The notes beneath the pieces were generated by a model. The model ran no database searches and had not been told where the DNA came from. It saw only the letters and a program-made list of their open reading frames with translations. Shown here in pieces: positions 1 through 7,925 of a DNA stretch of 18,797 nt; within the stretch, counting starts at the first letter, position 1; every line of letters begins with the position of its first letter. The stretch is taken from the NCBI GenBank assembly GCA_964400865.1, contig CAYNWG010000016.1, positions 1 to 18,797 of the forward strand, given 5' to 3'. The DNA is from DAOQVB01 sp964400865. GTDB lineage: Bacteria; Patescibacteriota; Microgenomatia; UBA1400; PJMF01. The translations under genes were made by a program, and so were the position numbers.

Positions 1-932
1 TCTCTTGTTTCCAAGAAATATTCACTCGGATTACTGACTTCCTGGTATCCTTGGTCTGTCATGCGAAAAACACCGACCTCGTCAGTTGCTCCAAATCGGT
101 TTTTTTGTGATCTAAGTATACGCAACTCACTTGTTTTTTCACCTTTAAGCTCCAAAACTGCATCGACGAGGTGCTCGAGCACCATGGGTCCTGCCAATTT
201 ACCATCCTTGGTTACGTGGCCAACCAGAAACATGGGAATATGATGGGTTTTTGCGACACCTATTAATCGATCGGTCACCTCCCGAACTTGTCCTATTGAG
301 CCAGCAGATCCAGATAAATCCTGTGTCACTAGAGTCTGAATACTATCTACAATAACCAACTTTGGTGGATGGTTGCTGAGATGTACAACCAACTCATCAA
401 CGTCTGTTGATGTAATAAACTTCAACTTATCCAGTCTTGTGCTCCAGTCTTCGTCTTTTATTTGTCTTTTGTTATTATGTCTACTAGCAAGTAATCGGCG
501 GATTCTAAGTCCAACTTGTTGTGGGCTCTCCTCACCAGCAACATAGATAATATCTTCATATTTTGCACTTTTTTGAGTACTATTTGTGATCATTCCCATT
601 GCTACTTGAGTAAGTAGCGTTGATTTGCCAATTCCTGGTTCTCCACCCAACAAAATAACCTCCCCTGGCACCAGACCACATTTAGTATCACCTCCAAGCA
701 CCCTATCTAGTTCCCCAATGGTAGTACTAACGCGCTCACCATTTTGCCACTCCTCAATTTGATTAAACGAGACAACAGCAATCTCTGATTGAGATTTTTT
801 CTGCTTTGAAGCAGTGGTTTGGATCTCTTCTATCAAGCTATTCCAGCTATTACATGAAGCACACTGACCGGCCCATCGCGGTGATTGCCAACCGCAATTT
901 TGACAAATATAAACAGATGTTGATTTAGACAT
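1..932 (-). CDS. radA: DNA repair protein RadA (Sms), 3' end cut by window edge
   Basis: RadA is a RecA-like ATPase and branch-migration helicase acting in recombinational repair. The visible 310 residues start MSKSTSVYIC. They contain the N-terminal zinc finger (C10, C13, C24, C27), a Walker A motif GEPGIGKST around residues 98-106, a hydrophobic strand ending in D (LVIVDSIQ, Walker B) and the RadA-specific KNRFG motif near residue 282. The Lon-like C-terminal domain lies beyond position 1. The ATG at 932 is chosen because the zinc finger follows at once, as in the family. It is the last visible gene of the leftward cluster, 69 bp after the cytidylyltransferase; I see no strong ribosome site, only a weak GTGAG. 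The gap holds a 7-bp inverted repeat. Identification is certain. Confidence 0.96.
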   Translation of the reverse strand, partial: MSKSTSVYICQNCGWQSPRWAGQCASCNSWNSLIEEIQTTASKQKKSQSEIAVVSFNQIEEWQNGERVSTTIGELDRVLGGDTKCGLVPGEVILLGGEPGIGKSTLLTQVAMGMITNSTQKSAKYEDIIYVAGEESPQQVGLRIRRLLASRHNNKRQIKDEDWSTRLDKLKFITSTDVDELVVHLSNHPPKLVIVDSIQTLVTQDLSGSAGSIGQVREVTDRLIGVAKTHHIPMFLVGHVTKDGKLAGPMVLEHLVDAVLELKGEKTSELRILRSQKNRFGATDEVGVFRMTDQGYQEVSNPSEYFLETR

Positions 933-970
933 AGTATTTGCTCACTTATATTAAAGATACTGCATTCAAG

Positions 971-986
971 TATTAATCAATTAATA
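971..986. repeat. AT-rich inverted repeat upstream of radA
   Basis: The sequence TATTAATCAATTAATA has perfect 7-bp arms (TATTAAT / ATTAATA) around a 2-nt centre. It sits in the 69-bp gap between the cytidylyltransferase stop and the radA start. It could be an operator or simply reflect AT-rich sequence; no T-tract makes it a convincing terminator. Confidence 0.3.
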
Positions 987-1001
987 GAGTAATTATTATG
1001 T

Positions 1002-1424
1002 TCATTGATTTTTTTGTAGTATTTTTGTGGTGGAAATGCTGGGGTTATGATTTCTTACTACTGCAACTTTTCCGCCAACCCGCTTCATAAGCCGTCGCTT
1101 CACATCCAAATGCGGCGTGTGAGACGATACGGCCAATATATCGGGTTTAACTAATTTCAACAAGTGAAGATGGTCTGATTCTGTTTCAAACTGATTGGGT
1201 AAAATAAAAACCTTGTCAACAAACTTCAAAGCGATAAGTGCCTTTTTTCTTTCCAACGCCGATTGAACTGGCCTCCCCTCACCCTTCAGCTTCCTCACCC
1301 TCAAATCAGATTCAATTCCAACAACTAGGCATCCCCCCAAATCTTTGGCGTTTTGTAAAAACGCAACGTGCTCAGAGTGCAGTAAGTCAAAAACGCCAGT
1401 TACAAGAATGATGGTTATTTTCAC
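1002..1424 (-). CDS. Cytidylyltransferase-like nucleotidyltransferase (HxGH superfamily, HSEH variant)
   Basis: A 140-residue single-domain protein of the cytidylyltransferase/adenylyltransferase superfamily (TagD, C-terminal domain of RfaE/HldE, RibL). Such enzymes transfer a nucleotide from CTP or ATP to a phosphorylated small molecule. Visible motifs are GVFDLLHSEH (residues 10-19, nucleotide-binding loop), LKGEGRPV, which matches the LKG-RPV region of RfaE, and a C-terminal ISTTKI (130-135), equivalent to the ISSTxI/STTxI motif. The HxGH signature reads HSEH, with Glu replacing Gly. The start is GTG at 1424, overlapping the upstream stop by four bases (GTGA), so translation is probably coupled; GGAGG lies 12 nt upstream. 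The substrate cannot be deduced from sequence. Family assignment is secure; the reaction is not. Confidence 0.85.
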   Translation of the reverse strand: MKITIILVTGVFDLLHSEHVAFLQNAKDLGGCLVVGIESDLRVRKLKGEGRPVQSALERKKALIALKFVDKVFILPNQFETESDHLHLLKLVKPDILAVSSHTPHLDVKRRLMKRVGGKVAVVRNHNPSISTTKILQKNQ

Positions 1425-2971
1425 TTCAATAAAATTCCTCCATGAAATCCAGAGCCAGAGCTATTTGTACCTCCAAAATTTTCTCCTGTTCCAAACCAGG
1501 AACTCCCAAATACGATAGTTACTATTTCTGAAAATTCAAAAGCAGTTAATTTTAAACCTATTGACTGTAAATATTCCCAAGAGTTAAGGAGAAGCGCCTC
1601 ATAACCCACTTCTGGTAGTTTAGAAATTAGGTGTTCCAATCGTTGCACTTGATCTAATTTTAAAGGAGTGCCAATCGTTGCCCCATAAACTTTATCAGCC
1701 GTTTGAAAAAGATCATAGAAATAGTTTAATCTTGCACCATGGATTATGGTGTCTTTTTCTGTTCGACTTTCACGCAATATAGATTCCGCTAACATAATAA
1801 AATACTTGTTTTTCTGATCAGAACCACCCTCTACAAGAGTTAGAAGTGGTCCGTTTGCCCTCCTTTTGTTTTCCACCTCAGCTTTTTGAGTTAAGTTTCG
1901 CTTCACCAATTCCAAGTCAGCTTGAGTTGAAACTGTCATTCCAAGATTGCCTATTTCGTCAAATAGGTTTCCATTGTTTATAGTGATCAACTGGCTAGGA
2001 GAAGAAACCAATATTCTACTAGTTTCACTTGACTCAATTAACCCGGGAACAAAAAATGAGTTTATTGGAAAAACGGATTTTAACCTAGCCAATGTCCATT
2101 CTGACTGTGAAACTCTTGGTGAATCATAGAGGCTTGATCTCGTTAATTTGTAAACTATATCAATGCCATTTCTTTCAGTGAGAAAAAAAAGACTTAGTAA
2201 GAGTCTAGCTAATAAATTGATATGTTGGGCTACTTGCTCAGGTGTTTGAGTATCGAATCTTAGAAGCGCTTTTTCTGGCGACAGACCAGCAAAAAACAGT
2301 GAAGGAGAAGTTGGAATTGGTTTTAATCCAATTCTTTCTGTCGCTACTTGTCTAAGCAGTGAATTCCTTACTTCCTGTGACCACGAAAGCGAGTCAACTA
2401 TCCCATCTCCATCTTCGGTGGTTGAGACTCCTCTAACCCATAGTTGTGAAACTTGACTTTCCCACATTTGACCTAATAGGGGTACCTGAGAAGAATTAGT
2501 TTGATAATACGGCCAACTTATCATTGCTTCAGTCATTAGTTGCCCAGGATACGCATAGTACTGACCAGTGTCTAATTTCCAAGAAACAATTGCATTTGTC
2601 GCATTATTTGCCGAGATGGCTGGAGTTGGTTGGTGGAATGCACGCCAAAATAAAATGCTTCTATCGGACTGAATCTGCAACAAATAGTATGCGTGTGCAT
2701 TAGTGCCCTTAACAAAAATAAAAGTACCTGGATTTTCTTCTAAAAAATTGACAGTTTTGACTGGTTTAAAACCAAGGTTCTCTAATTCTGCGGGAGAAAT
2801 TGCTTCTGGATACTCAAACAATAACTGCGAAAATGGTGAATACTGTGGCTTCTCAGTATTTCCCCAGGCCGTGCGCTGCCGCTGTTTTAAACCCTCTAAG
2901 TCTGAATTGGATATCCTGTTCTTATTTGGATCTGTCAGCGGTCTTTCCGATTTAAAGATTGAATTGAACAT
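1421..2971 (-). CDS. Unrecognised 516-residue protein with Gly-rich tail
   Basis: I do not recognise this protein. It has no clear signal peptide; the only strongly hydrophobic stretch is in the middle (HINLLARLLLSLFFL), which could be a buried helix. The C-terminus is a low-complexity Gly/Ser/Phe tail (GTGENFGGTNSSGSGFHGG). The reading frame is open further upstream to a TTG at 3016, but that would overlap the preceding gene by 43 bases. The ATG at 2971 (MFNSIFKSE) follows the preceding stop by 2 bp and is preferred. It also overlaps the downstream cytidylyltransferase by four bases, so it is embedded in a coupled unit between two predicted nucleotidyl-transfer enzymes. The gene is convincing because it is long and tightly spliced into the unit; function is unknown. 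Confidence 0.8.
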   Translation of the reverse strand: MFNSIFKSERPLTDPNKNRISNSDLEGLKQRQRTAWGNTEKPQYSPFSQLLFEYPEAISPAELENLGFKPVKTVNFLEENPGTFIFVKGTNAHAYYLLQIQSDRSILFWRAFHQPTPAISANNATNAIVSWKLDTGQYYAYPGQLMTEAMISWPYYQTNSSQVPLLGQMWESQVSQLWVRGVSTTEDGDGIVDSLSWSQEVRNSLLRQVATERIGLKPIPTSPSLFFAGLSPEKALLRFDTQTPEQVAQHINLLARLLLSLFFLTERNGIDIVYKLTRSSLYDSPRVSQSEWTLARLKSVFPINSFFVPGLIESSETSRILVSSPSQLITINNGNLFDEIGNLGMTVSTQADLELVKRNLTQKAEVENKRRANGPLLTLVEGGSDQKNKYFIMLAESILRESRTEKDTIIHGARLNYFYDLFQTADKVYGATIGTPLKLDQVQRLEHLISKLPEVGYEALLLNSWEYLQSIGLKLTAFEFSEIVTIVFGSSWFGTGENFGGTNSSGSGFHGGILLK

Positions 2972-2973
2972 AC

Positions 2974-3852
2974 TTATACCGATTTCTTTTTTGGATGAAA
3001 CCAAGCATAGTCCCAATGAACGCGTTCAGTTGTTCGATGGGGCGTCATATAAATAATTTGTAATAAGAAAAGCACACCATTAAACGCTGCCAACAGCCAA
3101 GTCAGCGCAATTAGAAATATATTGGATTTTAAGTTTTGTTTTATCTTACAAATTCTGGTTTGTCTGTATTGAAAGAAGTTGGCAAGCGTTGGTTCCACCC
3201 AAGCGTTATTAGTTAAAAATTGCTCTGCTACTTGACCTCTATTGATCACCCAATCTGCCTGACAGACTTCGTAAGCGGTATATAACGACCGACGTTCTGG
3301 GGGTACGGCAAGCGAATTTGTCGTAAGCCACAGGTTGAAGCACCAGCTATTGGACTCTTCTTTGGCGAATGATCTACGCTTGCCGTATTTCATCGCCACT
3401 ATCAGGGTAAGCAAGCGGGTCAACCATAGTCTATTTGGTTCGGTAACTATCATAAAATCCACATCATCGTCTGCTTGTGCAGAATTGACTGCAACTGATC
3501 CTGTAATTGCGACGCCAACCACCCAGGGCAATTTGGCAAGAAATGAAATAATTGGCGCAGCTTGGTGTAGCTTAATCTGTGAATTTTTGGTCCAGAGCTT
3601 GCGATTTGCTGGAGCCTCGGGTTGACTTACTAAATACCACAAATCATCATTTTTTCCAATTACTCCCATGGAAAATAATTTGTGAAGCGAAAAATCAATT
3701 TCCGCTTGAGTTGAAAGTGTTTCACCAGCAAATCGCCAAATCCGGCGAGTCACCTCTTCTGTTGAGAGTGGAAACTCGAATACTGCCGAGTAAGCCAACA
3801 CCAGCCAAACTCGCGCACGCAAACTAGACTCACTCAACACTCTACTGCCCAT
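2974..3852 (-). CDS. Pol-beta-type nucleotidyltransferase with N-terminal winged-helix-like region and C-terminal membrane helix
   Basis: A 292-residue protein. Residues about 18-75 look like a winged-helix fold (FEFPLSTEEVTRRIWR ... LHKLFSMGVIGKNDDLWYLV). Residues 110-140 carry the nucleotidyltransferase signature: G118-S119, then D130-V-D132-F, the two metal-binding aspartates of the MNT/pol-beta superfamily. I cannot place the third acidic residue with confidence. Residues 189-195 read SLYTAYE; from memory an LYTAxEV motif recurs in a family annotated only as nucleotidyltransferase-domain protein. A hydrophobic helix at about 245-267 is followed by a basic tail, so it is probably membrane-attached. 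No ribosome site is visible before the ATG at 3852; a TATAAT lies 11 bp upstream, overlapping the previous gene's stop codon. Target molecule unknown. Confidence 0.75.
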   Translation of the reverse strand: MGSRVLSESSLRARVWLVLAYSAVFEFPLSTEEVTRRIWRFAGETLSTQAEIDFSLHKLFSMGVIGKNDDLWYLVSQPEAPANRKLWTKNSQIKLHQAAPIISFLAKLPWVVGVAITGSVAVNSAQADDDVDFMIVTEPNRLWLTRLLTLIVAMKYGKRRSFAKEESNSWCFNLWLTTNSLAVPPERRSLYTAYEVCQADWVINRGQVAEQFLTNNAWVEPTLANFFQYRQTRICKIKQNLKSNIFLIALTWLLAAFNGVLFLLQIIYMTPHRTTERVHWDYAWFHPKKKSV

Positions 3853-3853
3853 A

Positions 3854-3903
3854 GGTATGACAGATTATATAGCTGTTTGAGACGTTGGGGATGACAAATT
3901 ATA
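3854..3903. repeat. Pair of 16-bp direct repeats around a gene junction, each containing TATAAT on the minus strand
   Basis: Positions 3854-3869 and 3888-3903 match at 14 of 16 bases (GGTATGACAGATTATA versus GGGATGACAAATTATA), 34 bp apart. Read on the minus strand each begins TATAATYTGTCATMCC. One copy lies in the last codons of the solute-binding protein gene, the other spans its stop codon and the gap before the nucleotidyltransferase gene. Confidence 0.6.
3864..3869 (-). promoter_or_regulatory. Candidate internal -10 element for the nucleotidyltransferase gene
   Basis: TATAAT on the minus strand overlaps the TAA stop of the upstream gene and lies 11 bp before the ATG at 3852. A start about 7 nt downstream would give a leader of only about four bases. 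No good -35 hexamer is seen at 16-18 bp spacing, so this is a candidate only. Confidence 0.4.
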
Positions 3904-5844
3904 CTGAGTCAATACTTGTTGAACACCAGAACTGAGGGTGTTGAGCACTTCTTGGATGGCTTTATTTGTGATAATAGCGTTTACGGCATCAGCATAATAT
4001 TTAATTAATTGATCATTCAAACCATTATCATGAGTATAACTACTCATATACCAACCTTGAGCGTAGGGTGCATCCTGCAATAATGGAGCCACTAGTGGTT
4101 GAGCGGCAAGTTCATCTGCTAAATCCTTGCGAGAATAGGGTTCGCCAAAACTTCTCACCTGGGCTTGTGCAGCGTAGAGTTTTTTTTGCGTGGCGTTTGA
4201 GGACATATATTGCAATAGTTTCCAGGCCGCATCTTGCTTAGTACTAAGAGCATTTACACCTTCTGCCCAATAGCTCGCCCAAGTCAGTCGTTCGTTCGCC
4301 AACTGCGGCACAGTGGAGGTGGCAAATTGTAAGCTTGGGTTTATAGCTTGAATCTCAAACGCTCTCCAAGAGGGGGCAATCATCATCGCCACATCGCCCC
4401 GAGCAAACGCCACAGTGGAAGTTGGCATGATGTCGCTCCAAACTTTGTCCTGAGTAAGAAAGTTAGTATAGAATAGCAACGCATCTCTTCCCTCGGGGGA
4501 ATTTGGTGATTCTAATTTTGCTCCGTTTTGAAGCATTAGCAACGCCAATATGTCTGAGAAGTGCTCTACATTTGAAACATTACCTAGCGCAACTCCCGCT
4601 CGTTTAATTTGGTCACCCTCACGAATAGTTAGTGTGGTGGCTGCGGTACGCAGCTCTGACCAAGTTTTTGGGGGCTGAATTCCTGCGGTTTGGAATATAT
4701 CTTTGTTGTAATACAACATGAGGCCGTCATACATTACTGGCAAACCAACTATAGACTCATTAATAGTCAGTTGAGCTCTAGCCACCGGATAAAAAGCTGT
4801 TTCAAAGTCAGTGGTAGTTAATACATTCGCAGGTAGTGGAGCTAGCTCACGAGCCAACATGGGAGCCCACGAGGCATGAAACCTAAACACATCTGGACCA
4901 GTTTTTGATGCAATAGCGGTTTGAAGTCTTTCGCGGTAATCTCGATGTGATTGACTGACATATTGAACTGTAATGCCTGGATTTTGTGATTCAAATTCTT
5001 TAAAAATAGCTTCCATTACTTCACTTGGCTCCCACAGCCCCCAATATTCCAAAGTTACAGCTGCTTGTTGAGTACCTCCATTATTACCCGAGTCATTGTC
5101 CTGACCATCCTGACCCACGGCCCCTGGAGGCACCGATGCACCCGGCGCAACTGGCGTTGTGCTAGATCCGCCAAGTAAACGAGATGCACCAAAAATTACA
5201 GCGAGTAATAAGACTAGCCCGCCAATAATAATGGGTAGGAATCGAAGTGGCGATCGTTTTGTTTGAGCAATTTTTGGAGGATTTGCTGTAAGTGGTGGTT
5301 GTGCTGGTGAAGTATTTTTTGTGGCTCCCAGCGGAGAAGACACATTGGGTGGAAGATTCCCAGGAGCAGTTGGATATACGCCCTGTTGACCCAACCCCGG
5401 AAGTGTTGAGCCACCCAATCTGGTTAAAACGGGTGTTTGAGCCCTCACTGGGACTGAGCCTGAGTTTACAATTATTGGCTCACGCGCGTTTCCTGCTGGA
5501 ATTTGATTACTTGAAACTGAAGAGAGTGCTGTCACAACCGCGGGCGGCTTCATTTCTTTCATCATGTCAGTTGGTTTTACATCAACCGGCTTCTGAATCA
5601 AAGGCGCGGGAGTAGCTTTTAAAGCCGAGGGAGGTGGCAATACAGAATCTTGATTATCGTCATCGGATGGATTTACTTTGGATGTTGGCGTCGTTGATGC
5701 CATTGGCGCAACTAGGGATGGCGCTGAAGCCAAAGGTGTGGAAGCGGGATTTACCCCAACAACCGGAGGTTTTGCTGACACAATTGACGGCGGTGGTGGC
5801 GCTGCAGTTGGAATGGTTGGCTTAGGCAGTGGTAAATCTGGCAT
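3865..5844 (-). CDS. Membrane-anchored family 1 extracellular solute-binding protein with Pro-rich N-terminal region
   Basis: A 659-residue protein in three parts. Residues 1-200 are low complexity, rich in Pro, Ala, Ser and Thr (for example LPLPKPTIPTAAPPPP). Residues about 202-226 form one membrane helix preceded by basic residues (QTKRSPLRFL), predicting the N-terminus inside. From about 260 to the end is an SBP_bac_1 fold: TLEYWGLWEPSEVMEAIFKEF, then GPDVFRFHASW, then GLPVMYDGLMLYYNKDIF and PPKTWSEL, typical of sugar-binding ABC receptors. It is fixed by a transmembrane helix rather than a lipobox, and no permease or ATPase gene is in the window. The ATG at 5844 has no Shine-Dalgarno; a TATTAT lies 10 bp upstream. 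It heads the leftward cluster and diverges from the VanW gene across 24 bp. Fold assignment is firm; ligand and role are unknown. Confidence 0.88.
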   Translation of the reverse strand: MPDLPLPKPTIPTAAPPPPSIVSAKPPVVGVNPASTPLASAPSLVAPMASTTPTSKVNPSDDDNQDSVLPPPSALKATPAPLIQKPVDVKPTDMMKEMKPPAVVTALSSVSSNQIPAGNAREPIIVNSGSVPVRAQTPVLTRLGGSTLPGLGQQGVYPTAPGNLPPNVSSPLGATKNTSPAQPPLTANPPKIAQTKRSPLRFLPIIIGGLVLLLAVIFGASRLLGGSSTTPVAPGASVPPGAVGQDGQDNDSGNNGGTQQAAVTLEYWGLWEPSEVMEAIFKEFESQNPGITVQYVSQSHRDYRERLQTAIASKTGPDVFRFHASWAPMLARELAPLPANVLTTTDFETAFYPVARAQLTINESIVGLPVMYDGLMLYYNKDIFQTAGIQPPKTWSELRTAATTLTIREGDQIKRAGVALGNVSNVEHFSDILALLMLQNGAKLESPNSPEGRDALLFYTNFLTQDKVWSDIMPTSTVAFARGDVAMMIAPSWRAFEIQAINPSLQFATSTVPQLANERLTWASYWAEGVNALSTKQDAAWKLLQYMSSNATQKKLYAAQAQVRSFGEPYSRKDLADELAAQPLVAPLLQDAPYAQGWYMSSYTHDNGLNDQLIKYYADAVNAIITNKAIQEVLNTLSSGVQQVLTQYNLSSPTSQTAI

Positions 5845-5853
5845 CTACCACTC

Positions 5854-5860
5854 TATAATA
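5854..5860. promoter_or_regulatory. Shared near-palindromic -10 element of a divergent gene pair
   Basis: TATAATA reads TATAAT at 5854-5859 on the plus strand and TATTAT at 5860-5855 on the minus strand. It lies 9 bp before the VanW start (5869) and 10 bp before the solute-binding protein start (5844). The whole intergenic space is 24 bp, so any -35 contacts would lie inside the opposite gene. No consensus -35 is seen on either side. Confidence 0.6.
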
Positions 5861-5868
5861 GCATAAAC

Positions 5869-7668
5869 ATGCCGCGTAAAGTGCAATTAGCTTTTTGGAG
5901 TCTCTACCAACAAATCAGCGTTTTTGGTTTGATAGTTATTTTACTGATTGTGACTGTAATACTTACATTAATTGCAACTAAAAAGATCTTACCAGCCAAC
6001 ACATATATAAATAGTGTAGCTGTTGGGTTGTTATCCCCAGAAGCCGCACTCATAAAAATTGAAGCGCAGTTGCCACCCGCTCCACCCGCAGACTTGCAAC
6101 TCAGTTCGGCCAAAGCAACTGAAAGCGCGCACATTAACGAACTTGGACTGTATCCAAATACATTGGCGGTAGTTGCGGAATCCCAACAGCCACAACTAAG
6201 CAAACCAGAGCGATTTTTCTTTGCACTTAAGTCACTCTTTGTTTCCCAAAAACATTCTGTTCGATATCTGTTTGCCGAAGACAAAATTCTTACTTGGGTG
6301 ACAAAATTTGCAGAAACCATCAGTACTCCTGAGGTTAAACCTAAAGCCGTACTTGGTAGACCAGGTCAACTCAGTAGCCTTCTCATTGAGCCAGGAGAAC
6401 CCGGATTATCGGTAGATGTGGTTGCTACCACCAAACAGATTGAAGACAATTTCAATCATCAAAAGTTGACAACTGTAATAATTTACTCCCCCACCCTTCA
6501 ACCCCTCACTGAAATTGAAATTTCACAATCAAAAATCAGAGCAGAGAAATTCGTCGGTCAAAGATTAGAGTTAAAAAACCCCAATTTGCATCCCAGCATT
6601 AACATTTCAGACCAGGATCTCATTTCAGTCTTAGCGCTTCCAGATGGAATTAAAGAGGAAGAATTAAAAGCGCTCGTGACAGAAATTGCATCTCAAGTCG
6701 ACCAAGAAGCGGTTGATCCCATCTTTACTTACGATCAAACAAGCCTTAAGGTGACTGAGTTTATTCCACCCCAAACTGGATTATCCCTCAACGAGGCTAC
6801 AACCTATCAGAGTATTGTTGAGGCATTTCAAAAAATTGAGAGCTTGTCACAGATTGACGAAAAGGCAGAAAAAGATGTAATTACTATTGATTTAGTACTG
6901 ACAGAAGTTGAGCCGTCAGTTAGCCTAGAGTCAACCAACTCATTGGGAATAAAAGAAAAAATCGGATTCGGAGATAGTTACTACGATCACTCAATTCCCA
7001 CCAGAATTCGCAATGTGGCGTTGGCCGCAAGCAGAGTAAATAACATAATTATCCCTCCTGGTAAAGAGTTTTATTTCAACAAAGCTTTGGGCGATGTTTC
7101 CCGAGCCACAGGTTTTGAGCCCGCTTATATTATTCGTAATGGACTAACCGAGCTTGGTGATGGCGGAGGAGTATGTCAGGTTAGCACAACACTTTTCCGG
7201 TCAGTTCTAAACGCAGGACTGAAAGTTACAATGAGATTGCCCCACAGCTATCGAGTGAGTTACTATGAGCTCGATAGAAAACCTGGAATTGATGCCACTG
7301 TTTACTCTGGTAATGTTGATTTTCGATTTATCAATGACACACCCAACCATATCTTAATTCATGGAGAAACTGACTCAAAACAACTATATATGTACTACAG
7401 CATCTATGGGACAAGCGATGGGCGCTCAACGGAAATCAAAGATCATGTAACCTGGGGATATGCGCCGCCGCCGCCCACCCAATATATAGTTGATCCAAAC
7501 CTACCAGCTGGAGCCAAAAAACAAATAGACTGGTCGGCGGCAGGCATTAAAGCCAAATTTACTAATGTTATTTATGATAAATTTGGTAATATCATCAGTG
7601 AAGACACCTACACCTCAAACTACAAACCTTGGTCTGCCAAATATCTTGTTGGTCCTGGAACAATATAA
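5869..7668 (+). CDS. VanW-family envelope protein with peptidoglycan-binding-like N-terminal region
   Basis: A 599-residue protein with one N-terminal membrane helix (about residues 16-40), so the bulk should lie outside the membrane. Residues about 45-360 resemble the YoaR/PG_binding_4 repeats that precede VanW domains (ANTYINSVAVGLLSPEAALIKIE). The VanW domain spans about 370-505: PTRIRNVALAASRVNN, then PPGKEFYFNKALG and the hallmark GGGVCQVSTTLFRS near 430. A Pro-rich linker (YAPPPPTQY) leads to a C-terminal segment (about 535-599) that looks like a G5-type beta module. VanW proteins occur with cell-wall genes, but their biochemical activity is not established. The ATG at 5869 directly follows a -10 element with no ribosome site, suggesting a leaderless mRNA. 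Family assignment is secure. Confidence 0.92.
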   Translation: MPRKVQLAFWSLYQQISVFGLIVILLIVTVILTLIATKKILPANTYINSVAVGLLSPEAALIKIEAQLPPAPPADLQLSSAKATESAHINELGLYPNTLAVVAESQQPQLSKPERFFFALKSLFVSQKHSVRYLFAEDKILTWVTKFAETISTPEVKPKAVLGRPGQLSSLLIEPGEPGLSVDVVATTKQIEDNFNHQKLTTVIIYSPTLQPLTEIEISQSKIRAEKFVGQRLELKNPNLHPSINISDQDLISVLALPDGIKEEELKALVTEIASQVDQEAVDPIFTYDQTSLKVTEFIPPQTGLSLNEATTYQSIVEAFQKIESLSQIDEKAEKDVITIDLVLTEVEPSVSLESTNSLGIKEKIGFGDSYYDHSIPTRIRNVALAASRVNNIIIPPGKEFYFNKALGDVSRATGFEPAYIIRNGLTELGDGGGVCQVSTTLFRSVLNAGLKVTMRLPHSYRVSYYELDRKPGIDATVYSGNVDFRFINDTPNHILIHGETDSKQLYMYYSIYGTSDGRSTEIKDHVTWGYAPPPPTQYIVDPNLPAGAKKQIDWSAAGIKAKFTNVIYDKFGNIISEDTYTSNYKPWSAKYLVGPGTI

Positions 7669-7844
7669 TCAACGCCAAGTTAAAGATCCCCACATCATTG
7701 TGTTTCTACTGAGAAAACTAGCAATGTATTTACCAGTCGGTGTGTGTCCACCAAGATAGCACGCCTAGTAAAACTCAGCATCCAAAACAGACTTGGCTCA
7801 TACTAATGTAAATTTATCATTGAGCTACTTAACTTAATAAGAAT

Positions 7845-7871
7845 CGCTTTACTTTTAAACATACGCTTTAC
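7845..7871. repeat. 8-bp direct repeat CGCTTTAC x2
   Basis: CGCTTTAC occurs at 7845-7852 and 7864-7871, 19 bp start to start, roughly two helical turns. This spacing could suit a dimeric regulator upstream of valS, but two short copies can arise by chance. Confidence 0.4.
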
Positions 7872-7908
7872 CACATATGGTATGAAACAGAGCTAAGTGA
7901 ATGATTTA

Positions 7909-7925
7909 GTTCAGTGGGAGTGAAC
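7909..7925 (+). repeat. Small hairpin GTTCA-7-TGAAC in the valS upstream gap
   Basis: Perfect 5-bp arms around a 7-nt loop that itself contains GGGAG. GGGAGT at 7916-7921 can alternatively pair with ACTCCC at 7956-7961, so two exclusive folds are possible. If valS starts at the 8078 promoter, this lies upstream of its transcript, so any role would need a different RNA. Confidence 0.3.

Noticed and set aside
2972..3016. Upstream TTG start for the 516-residue protein
   Set aside because: It would overlap the nucleotidyltransferase gene by 43 bp and use a rare codon; the ATG at 2971 fits the 2-bp spacing.
3865..5844. The Pro-rich N-terminal region as a tandem repeat array
   Set aside because: It is low complexity but shows no regular repeat unit at DNA or protein level.
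5214..5866. Open frames opposite and beside the Pro-rich region of the solute-binding protein
   Set aside because: Their sequences only mirror the Pro/Ala/Thr codons of the real gene in other frames, with no family likeness or ribosome sites.
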